Source: Gemmatimonadales bacterium (GTDB taxonomy: Bacteria > Gemmatimonadota > Gemmatimonadetes > Gemmatimonadales > GWC2-71-9). Taken from it: 36,056 nt of DNA. Both the position numbers and the translations under genes were made by a program. Below the pieces are notes generated by a model. That model was not told the DNA's origin. It searched no databases and was given only the letters and a program-made list of their open reading frames with translations. The stretch spans positions 1 to 36,056 of the forward strand of contig JACCRS010000060.1 of assembly GCA_013813435.1 (NCBI GenBank), in the 5' to 3' direction. The first letter of the stretch is position 1; every line of letters begins with the position of its first letter. Below are positions 23,927 to 31,887 of the stretch, one piece after another.

Positions 23927-24832
23927 GTGACGCGTGCGCTGGTCATTATTAACCCGGCTGCGGCCAGGACCGCTCCACTGGCAGTCAACGCGGTAATGAG
24001 CACCCTCAGGGCAGCCGGTTGGGTAGCTGAGGTACTGGCGACCGGAGGGCCCGGAGATGCGCGCAGTCTCGCCGAGTACGGCGTGGCGGAGGGGGTGGAC
24101 GTGGTGGCGGTGTTCGGCGGAGATGGCACCACCATGCAGGCCGCGGCCGGCCTGGTGGGCACCGACGTCGCCCTGGGGGTAATACCTGGAGGAACCGGAA
24201 ACCTGCTAGCGGGAAACCTGCGCATTCCCGCCTCACCAGCGCGGGCGGCAAAGGCGTTGGTCAGTGCCCGTCCCAAGCCGTTCGACCTGGGGCGGATGGA
24301 ACGGCCGGAAGGAGCGCAGTACTTCGCCGTGGCATGCGGAGCAGGGTACGATGCACGCGTCATGGCCGGAACTCTTTCCGAGCACAAGCGACGCTGGGGG
24401 ATGGCCGCCTACGTGGCCACGACTCTACGGCTCATCTCTGATATCAGAAGCACCGTCTACGCCATTACCATCGACGGGGTGGAGTACGAAGCGAATGCGG
24501 CGATGGTGTTGGTGGCCAACTGCGGCGAGGTCATCCCCCCCTTCGTGAGACTTGGACCCGGCATCACCCCTGAGGATGGACTGCTTGATGTGGTGGTGAT
24601 GCGGGCCAATAACTTCTCTCAGAGCGTTCGCGCCGTCTGGGATCTGCTTCGCATCGCTCCTGGGTTCCTGGGAGAGAGAGCCTACGTGGGGTATGCGCGA
24701 GGACGGGAGGTGCGGGTGGAGACCGACCCGGTCCAGCCGGTACAGCTCGATGGGGAGCCAGGTGGACACACACCCTTTACCGTGAGCGTAATACCGGGCG
24801 CCATCCGAATCATGGTGCCCGGCAGGCGATAA
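23927..24832 (+). CDS. Diacylglycerol/lipid kinase family protein (YegS/DgkB type)
   Basis: A 301-residue soluble lipid kinase of the DAGK catalytic family. It starts LVIINPAAARTAP (Walker-like nucleotide region), has VVAVFGGDGTTMQAAAGL (GGDGT 64-68) and GVIPGGTGNLLAGNL (PGGTGN 87-92), and ends with the beta-sandwich domain of the family (PGITPEDGLLDVVVM, PVQPVQLDGEPGGHTPFTVSVIPGAIRIMVP). GTG start at 23927, three bases after the tamB stop. It would phosphorylate diacylglycerol or a related lipid on the cytoplasmic face. Being directly behind tamAB, a link to phospholipid supply is reasonable inference. Substrate is not decided by the sequence. Confidence 0.9.
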   Translation: MTRALVIINPAAARTAPLAVNAVMSTLRAAGWVAEVLATGGPGDARSLAEYGVAEGVDVVAVFGGDGTTMQAAAGLVGTDVALGVIPGGTGNLLAGNLRIPASPARAAKALVSARPKPFDLGRMERPEGAQYFAVACGAGYDARVMAGTLSEHKRRWGMAAYVATTLRLISDIRSTVYAITIDGVEYEANAAMVLVANCGEVIPPFVRLGPGITPEDGLLDVVVMRANNFSQSVRAVWDLLRIAPGFLGERAYVGYARGREVRVETDPVQPVQLDGEPGGHTPFTVSVIPGAIRIMVPGRR

Positions 24833-24840
24833 GGCATGGT

Positions 24841-24865
24841 GAAATTGTGATCAGTGACTAATTTC
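24841..24865. promoter_or_regulatory. AT-rich dyad upstream of the NtrC-type regulator
   Basis: GAAATT (24841-24846) and AATTTC (24860-24865) flank TGATCA (24848-24853) in the 69-bp gap 24833-24901, the only AT-rich break within the long plus-strand gene run. It could be an operator or the site of an internal promoter. No clear -35/-10 pair or sigma-54 GG/GC pair is seen. Confidence 0.3.
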
Positions 24866-24901
24866 TGGAGGGCTTAGTGTCACCCGATCGAAGGTAGCTC
24901 C

Positions 24902-26248
24902 ATGGCCGGCTCCGTCCTGCTTATCGATGACGATGTCGACGTTTTACGCGCCATCGGGAACTACTTCGAGCGGTTTGGCTACGAGGTTACCCGGGAGCTG
25001 AGCGGTGAGGCGGGGCTGGCGACATTCGACCGTCTCCGGCCCGAGGTGGTCATACTCGACCTCGGCCTGCCGGGGATGGACGGCATGGAAGTTTTGGAAC
25101 ACCTGCGCCAGCGCGACGCGTCGGTGGTGCTCCTGACCGGGCAGGCCGACGTGCCGACCGCCGTACGGGCCATGCAGCTCGGGGCCGAGAATTTCCTTAC
25201 CAAGCCGGTAGACATGGAGCACCTTGCTGCAGCAACAGCGAGGGTGGCGGACAAGGCCAGACTGCGTCGGATAAATGAAGCACTGCTGGTCCACAGCGCG
25301 CCCGGGCATGGGCTCGACTCGCTGGGCGGCTCGTCAGGCATGCAGGAGTTCGCTCACCAGGTGGGGTTACTGGCCCAGAGCGAGCGCACCACCGTGCTTC
25401 TTAATGGAGAGAGTGGCACGGGTAAAGGCTGGGTGGCCCGGATGATTCACGATCTGAGCCCCCGCACCAAGGCGCCTTTCGTCGAAGTGAACTGCGGTGG
25501 ACTGAATGCCACATTTCTGGACTCCGAGCTGTTCGGGCACGAGAAGGGCGCCTTCACCGATGCCAAGGACCGGAAGCAAGGGTTGTTCGAGATCGCCGAC
25601 CACGGCACCATCTTCCTGGACGAAATCGGCGACCTGGCACCAGAGCTTCAGCCCAAACTCCTTAAAGTCCTTGAGACGAAGACATTTCGCCGGCTGGGGG
25701 GCACTCGCGAGATCACAGTTGATGTGCGTCTCGTGGCCGCTACCAACAAGAATCTGCAAGCCGAAGTCGAGGCCGGGCGGTTTCGGGAAGATCTCTACTA
25801 CCGCCTGAGTGTCATGCCGCTCACCATGCCGGCATTGCGCGACCGGTCCCGGGAAGACCGGCTGGCCCTGGTCACTCGTCTCATGGGTGATCTCCGGGCC
25901 GAGCTCCCGGACGGTCCCCCGGCTCTGTCGAGTGAGGTCCTCGATCGTCTTCTCTCATATCCCTGGCCGGGCAACGTCCGAGAAATGCGGAACGTGCTCG
26001 AGCGGGCACTCATTCTGGGGCGGGGGCAGCCGGCGGTCAGTGTTGAGCACCTCCCTGGCGAGTTCCGGGCTCGTGCCGGAGTGGGAGACCGCCGACATAC
26101 GCCGTTGAGCCTGGAGGATCTCGAGCGCCAGCACATCGAGCGCACCTTGAAGCACCACACCGGCAACCGCACCCGCGCCGCCATCGAGCTCGGTATCTCG
26201 CGTGCGACGCTGATCAATAAGATCAAGCGCTACAACATTCTTGCCTGA
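24902..26248 (+). CDS. NtrC-family response regulator with AAA+ and Fis-type HTH domains
   Basis: A 448-residue regulator. The receiver (1-120) has the acidic pair Asp10-Asp11, phospho-acceptor Asp53 in VVILDLGLPGMDG, Thr79 and Lys101. The AAA+ domain (~145-370) has Walker A GESGTGKG (169-176), Walker B GTIFLDEIGDL (235-245) and a C-terminal YPWPGNVREMRN. The sigma-54-contacting loop reads GAFTDA (216-221), not GAFTGA. The C-terminal Fis-type helix-turn-helix (LKHHTGNRTRAAIELGISRATLINKIKRY) binds enhancer DNA. No histidine kinase is next to it. It would activate sigma-54 promoters on phosphorylation, the altered loop possibly changing sigma-54 contact. Target genes are unknown; the following four-CxxC gene starts 8 bp later. 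Confidence 0.93.
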   Translation: MAGSVLLIDDDVDVLRAIGNYFERFGYEVTRELSGEAGLATFDRLRPEVVILDLGLPGMDGMEVLEHLRQRDASVVLLTGQADVPTAVRAMQLGAENFLTKPVDMEHLAAATARVADKARLRRINEALLVHSAPGHGLDSLGGSSGMQEFAHQVGLLAQSERTTVLLNGESGTGKGWVARMIHDLSPRTKAPFVEVNCGGLNATFLDSELFGHEKGAFTDAKDRKQGLFEIADHGTIFLDEIGDLAPELQPKLLKVLETKTFRRLGGTREITVDVRLVAATNKNLQAEVEAGRFREDLYYRLSVMPLTMPALRDRSREDRLALVTRLMGDLRAELPDGPPALSSEVLDRLLSYPWPGNVREMRNVLERALILGRGQPAVSVEHLPGEFRARAGVGDRRHTPLSLEDLERQHIERTLKHHTGNRTRAAIELGISRATLINKIKRYNILA

Positions 26249-26256
26249 GTAGCAGC

Positions 26257-26436
26257 ATGCCCAAGATTCACGAGCATGACGGTATGGGGTGCCGCGCCTG
26301 CGGCCAGGAAGAGCGCGCATCCGAGGGATATCCCTGTGCCGACTGCGGTACCTTCATCTGCCTGATCTGTACCTTCCGAGGAGTTACCCTCTGTCGTGAC
26401 TGCGCTGCGCGCTCAGCGCCCGAAAAGGGCGCCTGA
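26257..26436 (+). CDS. Small four-CxxC zinc-binding protein (59 aa)
   Basis: A 59-residue frame from ATG 26257 to TGA 26434-26436. It has four CxxC pairs: Cys12-Cys15 (CRAC), Cys27-Cys30 (CADC), Cys35-Cys38 (CLIC) and Cys46-Cys49 (CRDC). They are arranged so that two interleaved or tandem zinc sites could form, as in double zinc ribbons or B-box/RING-like folds. It begins 8 bp after the regulator stop and ends 11 bp before the NlpC/P60 gene, so it fits the operon spacing exactly. No strong RBS is visible, which suggests translation coupled to the regulator. There is no signal peptide, so it is cytoplasmic. Function is unknown; it could be a redox or zinc sensor partner of the regulator. The conserved-looking Cys pattern makes a chance ORF unlikely. 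Confidence 0.72.
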   Translation: MPKIHEHDGMGCRACGQEERASEGYPCADCGTFICLICTFRGVTLCRDCAARSAPEKGA

Positions 26437-26447
26437 ACTGATCTCCC

Positions 26448-27233
26448 ATGCCAGCCGCAATAGCTAGCGCCGCCATCGCTCCGGTCCTTGCGGAGCCGCG
26501 GATTCGGGCAGAACAGGTTACCCAACTCGTCCTGGGCGAGACCGCCGCCGTCACCGACCACAGCGGCGACTGGCGCCGCGTCTGCACCCACACCGATGGC
26601 TACGACGGATGGATCAATTCCGGTTACCTTCACGAGGTCGATGATTCGGCTGCCGACGCGTGGCGCTCACGCGCTACCGCGTGGAGTGAAGGATCCACGG
26701 TCCGCATAGGCCTATGGCATCAGCAACTGCCGCTCCGGGCCCATATCGTGCTCGAAGGAGACGCGGTTTCACTCCCGGACGGCCGCCGTGGCCGTGTCAC
26801 CGCGGGGAGCGTACGGGAGATCAGCGAGATCTCTGCTGCCGCACGAGCCAAGGCGCCGGAACGCTGGGCGCTGGAGCACTTCGGAGGCAGTCCGTATCAG
26901 TGGGGTGGAGTAACGCCCTGGGGGGTGGACTGCTCAGGACTGGTGCAGACGACTTTCGCTGCCCGGGGAGTGGTTCTCCCACGGGACTCGGCGCAGCAGG
27001 TGTTCCACGGAGCAGCAGTCTCCCCCGAGGCCATCCGCCCCGGAGATCTCCTCTTCTTCTGCGGCGAGTCTTCCAGCGCCATCACTCACGTGGCGTTCGC
27101 GGGCGAGGCCGACAGCCTGATCCATTCTACACTCGCCTGCGGCGGCACCCTGGTGGAGCCCTGGCTACCGGGTACCAGAGCAGGCGCCCTGAGACAGCGC
27201 CTGCTGGCTGTTCGAAGGCTCGAAGAGAGGTGA
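26448..27233 (+). CDS. SH3b-NlpC/P60 cysteine peptidase
   Basis: A 261-residue putative gamma-D-glutamyl-diaminopimelate endopeptidase. An SH3-like part spans about residues 12-62 (VTDHSGDWRRVCTHTDGYDGWINSGYL) with a second beta-rich part to ~130. The NlpC/P60 domain holds Cys162 in WGVDCSGLVQ, His214 in AITHVAFAG and His226 in SLIHSTLACGG, the expected catalytic set. The GDLLFF turn (199-204) is typical. No Sec signal peptide or lipobox is present, so it may be cytoplasmic and act on recycled murein peptides like YkfC. Alternatively a start upstream was missed. The methyltransferase start overlaps its stop by 4 bp. Confidence 0.9.
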   Translation: MPAAIASAAIAPVLAEPRIRAEQVTQLVLGETAAVTDHSGDWRRVCTHTDGYDGWINSGYLHEVDDSAADAWRSRATAWSEGSTVRIGLWHQQLPLRAHIVLEGDAVSLPDGRRGRVTAGSVREISEISAAARAKAPERWALEHFGGSPYQWGGVTPWGVDCSGLVQTTFAARGVVLPRDSAQQVFHGAAVSPEAIRPGDLLFFCGESSSAITHVAFAGEADSLIHSTLACGGTLVEPWLPGTRAGALRQRLLAVRRLEER

Positions 27234-28051
27234 TCGAAACCTATGTACACGGCTATCGCCCGAGGGAGAACGAGCGCCTGCGGGATCAAGCCGGAACACT
27301 GGTCGACCTACTGCACTCGGACACCGCCTACCCTGGCGGAAGCATGGTGCTCGAGGTTGGGTGCGGCGTCGGCGCCCAGACGCTCACCCTGGCCCGGCGA
27401 AGCCCCGAAGCGCGGTTCACCTCGGTTGATTTATCCGCAGACTCGATTGCCGAAGCCAGGCGAAGGGCCGATCGGGCTGGACTGACCAACGTGGAGTTCC
27501 GGCAAGCAGACCTCTTCGCCTTGCCCTTCCGCGCCGAATCCTTCGACCACGTTTTCGTCTGTTTCGTGCTGGAGCACCTATCGCGTCCAGTTGAAGCGTT
27601 GACGATTCTCAAGAGGCTGCTCCGGTCCGGAGGCACCATAACCGTTATCGAGGGCGATCACGGATCAACCTACTTTTACCCCCCCAGCTCCGCCGCTGAG
27701 GCGGCGATCCAGTGCCAGATCAAGATCCAGCGGGATGCCGGCGGCGACGCATTTATCGGCCGACAGCTCTACCCTCTGATGGTAAAGGCCGACTTCCACG
27801 CCGTCCGTGTCTCTCCCCGAATGGTGTATGTGGATTCGAGCCGGCCTGACCTGGTCGATGGTTTTACCAGGAAGACGTTCACCGCGATGATCGAGGGCAT
27901 TCGTGAGTCCGCGATCGCGGCCGGCCTGATGGAACCGGAGAGCTTCGATGCCGGGGTAAAGGATCTCCACCGGACGACCGAGTCGGACGGTGTATTCTGC
28001 TACACGTTCTTCAAGGGCGTGGGCGAGAAGAGGCCACGCGCCGGCCCCTGA
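27230..28051 (+). CDS. Class I SAM-dependent methyltransferase
   Basis: A 273-residue Rossmann methyltransferase. Motif I is LEVGCGVGAQ (41-50), the acidic residue at the end of strand 2 is Asp67 in FTSVDLS, motif II region is RQADLFALPF (91-100), and motif IV/post is VFVCFVLEHL (108-117). The GTG at 27230 (VIETYVHGYRPREN) overlaps the peptidase TGA as GTGA; the frame is open further upstream but that part only mirrors the peptidase gene. The C-terminal 120 residues carry a large lid typical of small-molecule methyltransferases of the UbiE/menG-like class. Substrate is unknown. Confidence 0.88.
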   Translation: MIETYVHGYRPRENERLRDQAGTLVDLLHSDTAYPGGSMVLEVGCGVGAQTLTLARRSPEARFTSVDLSADSIAEARRRADRAGLTNVEFRQADLFALPFRAESFDHVFVCFVLEHLSRPVEALTILKRLLRSGGTITVIEGDHGSTYFYPPSSAAEAAIQCQIKIQRDAGGDAFIGRQLYPLMVKADFHAVRVSPRMVYVDSSRPDLVDGFTRKTFTAMIEGIRESAIAAGLMEPESFDAGVKDLHRTTESDGVFCYTFFKGVGEKRPRAGP

Positions 28052-28057
28052 ACCTTG

Positions 28058-28765
28058 ATGCCCAAACTCGTCCTTTTCGACATAGACGGAACCATACTGC
28101 TGACGGCGGGTGCCGGCCGTCGAGCCATCGTGACTGCGATCAGCGAGCAGGTAGGGCCGAGCACGGACCTGCACCGGGTCCGCTTCGATGGGAAGACCGA
28201 TCCGCAGATTGTAACCGAGCTGCTCGAGGCTGCCGGTCACGCCGGGCCGCATCCGGCTGACCGCGTGGCAGCGCTTTGCTCGCGCTACGTCGATCTCCTC
28301 CGGTACGAGCTCGAGCAGCCGACCTGCAATACAACCGTGATGCCAGGCGTGATCCCACTGCTCGAGCGGCTCGAGAGGGAGGATGGCGTGTTGCTGGGCC
28401 TGCTTACGGGCAATGTGGCCCAGGGAGCGGCTCTGAAGCTGCGGTCAGCGGGACTGGACCCCAGGCGCTTCCGGGTAGGCGCGTACGGGTCCGATTCCGC
28501 TCATCGCGCAGAGCTGCCGCCCATTGCCGCGCGGCGGGCTGAGCCCTACTTCGGCCGGGTGCCGTCAGGGGCTGACGTGGTCATCATTGGCGACACGCCA
28601 GCCGACATTGCATGCGGAGCTTGCATCGACGCGCGTGCGATTGCTGTGGCGACCGGTGCCTACTCGGTGGCCGATCTCATGTCCTGCGCCCCCCATGCAG
28701 CGTTCGACGATCTAAGCGACACGGAGCGGGTCCTGGAGGCCATTTTTGCCCCCCGCGTCAGCTGA
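28058..28765 (+). CDS. HAD hydrolase, phosphoglycolate phosphatase-like
   Basis: A 235-residue HAD subfamily IA phosphatase. Motif I is the normal FDIDGT (7-12, Asp8 and Asp10), motif II is LLTGN (Thr117), and motif IV is IIGDTPADI (177-185). The motif III Lys of typical phosphoglycolate phosphatases is missing; no Lys occurs after residue 127, so an Arg in HRAELPPIAARRAE (149-162) probably replaces it. The glcDEF operon elsewhere in the window makes 2-phosphoglycolate salvage a reasonable guess, but this is not decided by sequence. The ATG at 28058 follows the methyltransferase stop by 6 bp; a TTG just ahead of it is in frame. Its end overlaps the next gene by 20 bp. Confidence 0.85.
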   Translation: MPKLVLFDIDGTILLTAGAGRRAIVTAISEQVGPSTDLHRVRFDGKTDPQIVTELLEAAGHAGPHPADRVAALCSRYVDLLRYELEQPTCNTTVMPGVIPLLERLEREDGVLLGLLTGNVAQGAALKLRSAGLDPRRFRVGAYGSDSAHRAELPPIAARRAEPYFGRVPSGADVVIIGDTPADIACGACIDARAIAVATGAYSVADLMSCAPHAAFDDLSDTERVLEAIFAPRVS

Positions 28766-29501
28766 TTCCTGGGTCATTCCCGAGCTGGGGCCGTCACTTG
28801 GTCGCCTGGTAGATCCACCGTTATTCCAGGGCGACCGCGGGGTGCTCGATCTCGTCCTGGACGATATTCGTCTGGAGCTGGTTACCGGCATTTTCGAGCT
28901 CGCTGGAGCAGCACGCTCTTTCGCGGTCTCGGGCGACCGCCAGGGGGCCATCTCCTCGCTTTCACGGGTGGCCTGCCTGGGACTGTGGGAACGAGCCGTA
29001 GGAGCATCCGCCGAGCGGCTGGCTCAGGTCGTCAACCTGCGGCTGGGCGACGTGGCTGCGGAGATTCGTCTTCCCGCCCGGCAGCTGGAGGATTTCAGGC
29101 TCAAGGGCGAGGACCTACGTGCGATTGCCTCCCGACTGGGCAGCGGTGGGGCGAGTTTCGTCAGCGCGCTGGATGCTCTCGAGCAGACTGTGCCGGGGGC
29201 AGCGGCGTCCGGGAGCCGCGGCCATGCGGGCCAGGAGAACTGGGAGCATGCTCTCGCCTCAATGGCGCGGCGGCTCGAGGCCGCTTGGCTGGCTCTCGAA
29301 ACGAATGCACGGGATGAACAGGCCCGCTGGAAAGCTGAGATAGACCGGGCCAGAGCGTGGCGCCGGCCCACAACGATTCTGTGGCTGGTCAGTGCTGCTG
29401 CGCTTGTGGCGGCCACATACCTGGGCCTGGTGCTGGGCGGTTATCTGCCGGTGCCACCACCGCTCCGCCCCTTGGCAGAGATCTGGTGGTCCAACCTGTG
29501 A
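28746..29501 (+). CDS. Tail-anchored hypothetical membrane protein
   Basis: A 251-residue protein of no family I recognise. Residues ~30-205 are mostly helical and soluble, with a charged, possibly coiled stretch (~165-205: HALASMARRLEAAWLALETNA...). One membrane helix follows at about 210-231 (TILWLVSAAALVAATYLGLVL), and a short Pro-rich tail. There is no signal peptide, so the large N-terminal part should face the cytoplasm. TTG start at 28746 is supported by GGAGG (28735-28739) six bases ahead, inside the HAD gene. Its TGA overlaps the acpS GTG, so it is tied to acpS translation. Function unknown. Confidence 0.7.
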   Translation: MPPASADSWVIPELGPSLGRLVDPPLFQGDRGVLDLVLDDIRLELVTGIFELAGAARSFAVSGDRQGAISSLSRVACLGLWERAVGASAERLAQVVNLRLGDVAAEIRLPARQLEDFRLKGEDLRAIASRLGSGGASFVSALDALEQTVPGAAASGSRGHAGQENWEHALASMARRLEAAWLALETNARDEQARWKAEIDRARAWRRPTTILWLVSAAALVAATYLGLVLGGYLPVPPPLRPLAEIWWSNL

Positions 29502-29884
29502 CCGTGATCGGTGTGGGAATAGACCTTGTCGATCTGGAGCGGGTGAGATCGCTACTCGCCGCCAAAGGCGAGAAGGCAATGACTCGGTTCTTCTCGGAGA
29601 AAGAGCGGGAGTACCTGGCCAGCCGCGCCGATGCCACCGGACACGCCGCGGCCAGGATTGCGGCCAAGGAAGCAGTATACAAGGCGATGCAATCACTCAA
29701 GGGAGCCAGAAGCGTTGGCTGGCGTGAGATCGAAGTCTCCCGCGACCCCGACGGGAAACCGGCCATCCGGCTTTACGGTCTGGCAGCCCGGCTGTCGGAT
29801 GAGCACGGCGGGCTCCGAATCCAGATCTCACTCACCCACTCCGCGATCTCTGCGGGGGCTATCGCGGTGGTTGAAGCTCCCTAA
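29498..29884 (+). CDS. acpS: Holo-[acyl-carrier-protein] synthase AcpS
   Basis: A 128-residue phosphopantetheinyl transferase that activates acyl carrier protein by transferring phosphopantetheine from CoA. Family signatures are VIGVGIDLVDLERV (3-16, Mg-binding Asp9), RFFSEKEREYL (30-40) and AARIAAKEAVYKAM (51-64, Glu58). ISLTHSAISAGAIAVVE is the C-terminal strand and helix. Length is the normal ~125 residues. GTG at 29498 overlaps the upstream stop (GTGA), in place of longer in-frame starts further upstream that mirror the membrane protein gene. It closes the long plus-strand run; a 56-bp gap follows without a visible terminator. Confidence 0.95.
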   Translation: MTVIGVGIDLVDLERVRSLLAAKGEKAMTRFFSEKEREYLASRADATGHAAARIAAKEAVYKAMQSLKGARSVGWREIEVSRDPDGKPAIRLYGLAARLSDEHGGLRIQISLTHSAISAGAIAVVEAP

Positions 29885-29940
29885 ACCACTTTCAATTCCT
29901 ACCTATCCTCTCTAGTTTGACGGATCGATCCTCAAACTGG

Positions 29941-31887
29941 ATGAAAATGGTTCTCAGCAGCGGAGCAGCGCTCTTCGTCGGGCTCACCCTCCTCACTAAT
30001 CCCCAACAAACCGCGTCTCCGATCGATCCGGCTCCGGTGGCTCGCCGGTTGGCGGCAACAGCCCTGCTCGCGGCCCAGGAGTATCGGGTCGGCATCGTTG
30101 AGGGGCGGGTGGTCTCTAGGGCTGAAATAGATGAAGCCCGTCTGTTTCTGGGGGAGTCGCGCCGATCAGCCCAGGCCCTGCCTGCCGCCCTCGGCGCTGC
30201 CATTGGGGCCAGTATCGACTCCGCCATATCAATGGTGGATCGCACTGTCCACCCGGATTCGCTTGACACCCACGTTCGAAGGCTTACCAGCACCCTCGCC
30301 GCCGAGCTCGGTATTACCCTGGACGAGATCCCCAGCCTCAGCCCGTCACTGGCTCTAGGAGCCGAGGTTTACCAGGCCAACTGCGCCAGCTGCCACGGTG
30401 TCCTCGGCCGGGGGGACGGTCCGGCGGCGCCGGGCCTGGAACCCAGGCCCACCGATCTCACGGACGGGAATGCTCTGAGAGATCAGTCACCTCTGGACTA
30501 CTATCGCCGGATTACCATCGGAGTGGTGGGCACGGCAATGCCCTCGTTTGAGCCAGGTCTGTCTGCGCAAGACCGCTGGGCCGCCGCGCTCCATGCCACA
30601 CTTCTGCGCCTGCCTCCCCCAGCGGGAGCTGTGCCTCCGGCGCTGCTTTCGTTCGCCACCACCGGGCGGATGTCCGACGCTGAGCTGCTGGCCGCTCTGA
30701 ATGCCAACGGCTCGTCCCCTGGTACGCTGGCTCAGGTTGCCGCAATTCGGAGCAGTCAGCCGGATGCCACGGCGAGCGCTACCACTCAGGTCTTCGACCA
30801 GGTGCGCGCTGAGCTCGAGTCTACCTATGTTCTGGCCCGTAAAGGGGACTCCGCGGCAAGTACCAGCGCATTTGATGCCTATATGACATTTGAGCAGGTC
30901 GAGCGCGGTGTGCGCGTCAAGGACCCCGCGCTCGCGGCCGACTTGGAAAGCGGCTTTGCGGCGCTTCGCTCAGCGATTGCATCGGGTGGCAGCGTGGCAG
31001 AGCTCGATACCATTCACCACCGGCTTACCAGCGGGCTGGAAAAGGCCGAGCGCACGCTGGGCAACAACCTTTCACCCGCCAACCTGTTCTTGCAGTCGCT
31101 GGTCATCATGCTCCGGGAGGGTCTTGAAGCGATCCTGATTGTTGGCGCTCTCATGACATTTCTGGTCAAGATGGGAGCGTCGCACCGAAAGCGAGAAATC
31201 AACCTCGGCGTCGGTGCCGCTCTCGCTGCCAGCCTGGTCACAGCCTTCGCAATCGAGACTGTATTTCATCTGACCCCTGCCAAACAGGAGCTGCTGGAGG
31301 GAATAACTATGGTAGCCGCCACTCTGGTGCTCTTCTACGTGAGCTACTGGCTGCTATCGAAGATGGAAGTGGTCAAGTGGAATCACTTCGTCAAGGGCAA
31401 AGTGAACGATGCGCTAACCAGCGGCTCCTCTCTGGCGCTGGCGTCAGCCGCATTTCTGGCGGTTTATCGGGAAGGCTTTGAGACCGTCCTCTTTTACAAG
31501 GCGCTCTTTCTGAGCGGAGATACGAGCAGCATGCCGATCCTCATGGGGATGGCACTAGGCGTGGCTCTATTGGGTGGAGTGTACGCTGGGATCAGTAAAT
31601 TCGGGGTGCGGCTTCCACTCAGGCCGTTCTTTGGCGTTACCAGCGCGTTCCTGTACTACATGGCGTTCGTCTTTGCGGGGAAAGGTGTCGCTGAGCTTCA
31701 GGCCGGCGGAGTCATCTCAACCACGGTGCTCTCCTGGGCGCCTAGGGTGCCGGCACTGGGCATCTACCCGACCTTCGAATCGATCGTGGTCCAGGGGGTG
31801 TTGCTAGCGCTCTTGCTCGCAGCTCTGATTTGGACTTTCCTCATTGAGCCCCAACGCCCGGCCGATGCCGTGGGGGCGGTGAGGTGA
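29941..31887 (+). CDS. Cytochrome c-FTR1 iron permease fusion
   Basis: A 648-residue protein. A signal peptide (MKMVLSSGAALFVGLTLLTN) precedes a helical periplasmic part. Then comes a class I cytochrome c domain with heme motif CASCHG (Cys148, Cys151, His152) and likely axial Met200 in GTAMPSFE. A second helical stretch leads to an FTR1 permease from ~380, with its two glutamate motifs REGLE (392-396) and REGFE (510-514) inside about seven helices. FTR1 proteins import ferric iron after oxidation of Fe2+ at the membrane. The fused cytochrome could take electrons from or to that step. The ATG at 29941 is favoured over a TTG at 29917. RraA follows with a GTGA overlap. Such fusions are known in several phyla; specificity for iron is inferred from the motifs. 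Confidence 0.88.
   Translation: MKMVLSSGAALFVGLTLLTNPQQTASPIDPAPVARRLAATALLAAQEYRVGIVEGRVVSRAEIDEARLFLGESRRSAQALPAALGAAIGASIDSAISMVDRTVHPDSLDTHVRRLTSTLAAELGITLDEIPSLSPSLALGAEVYQANCASCHGVLGRGDGPAAPGLEPRPTDLTDGNALRDQSPLDYYRRITIGVVGTAMPSFEPGLSAQDRWAAALHATLLRLPPPAGAVPPALLSFATTGRMSDAELLAALNANGSSPGTLAQVAAIRSSQPDATASATTQVFDQVRAELESTYVLARKGDSAASTSAFDAYMTFEQVERGVRVKDPALAADLESGFAALRSAIASGGSVAELDTIHHRLTSGLEKAERTLGNNLSPANLFLQSLVIMLREGLEAILIVGALMTFLVKMGASHRKREINLGVGAALAASLVTAFAIETVFHLTPAKQELLEGITMVAATLVLFYVSYWLLSKMEVVKWNHFVKGKVNDALTSGSSLALASAAFLAVYREGFETVLFYKALFLSGDTSSMPILMGMALGVALLGGVYAGISKFGVRLPLRPFFGVTSAFLYYMAFVFAGKGVAELQAGGVISTTVLSWAPRVPALGIYPTFESIVVQGVLLALLLAALIWTFLIEPQRPADAVGAVR

Noticed and set aside
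26714-27229. Upstream extension of the methyltransferase frame
   Set aside because: It runs antiphase inside the NlpC/P60 gene, has low-complexity Arg/Gly/Pro composition, and the GTG at 27230 has the usual 4-bp overlap.
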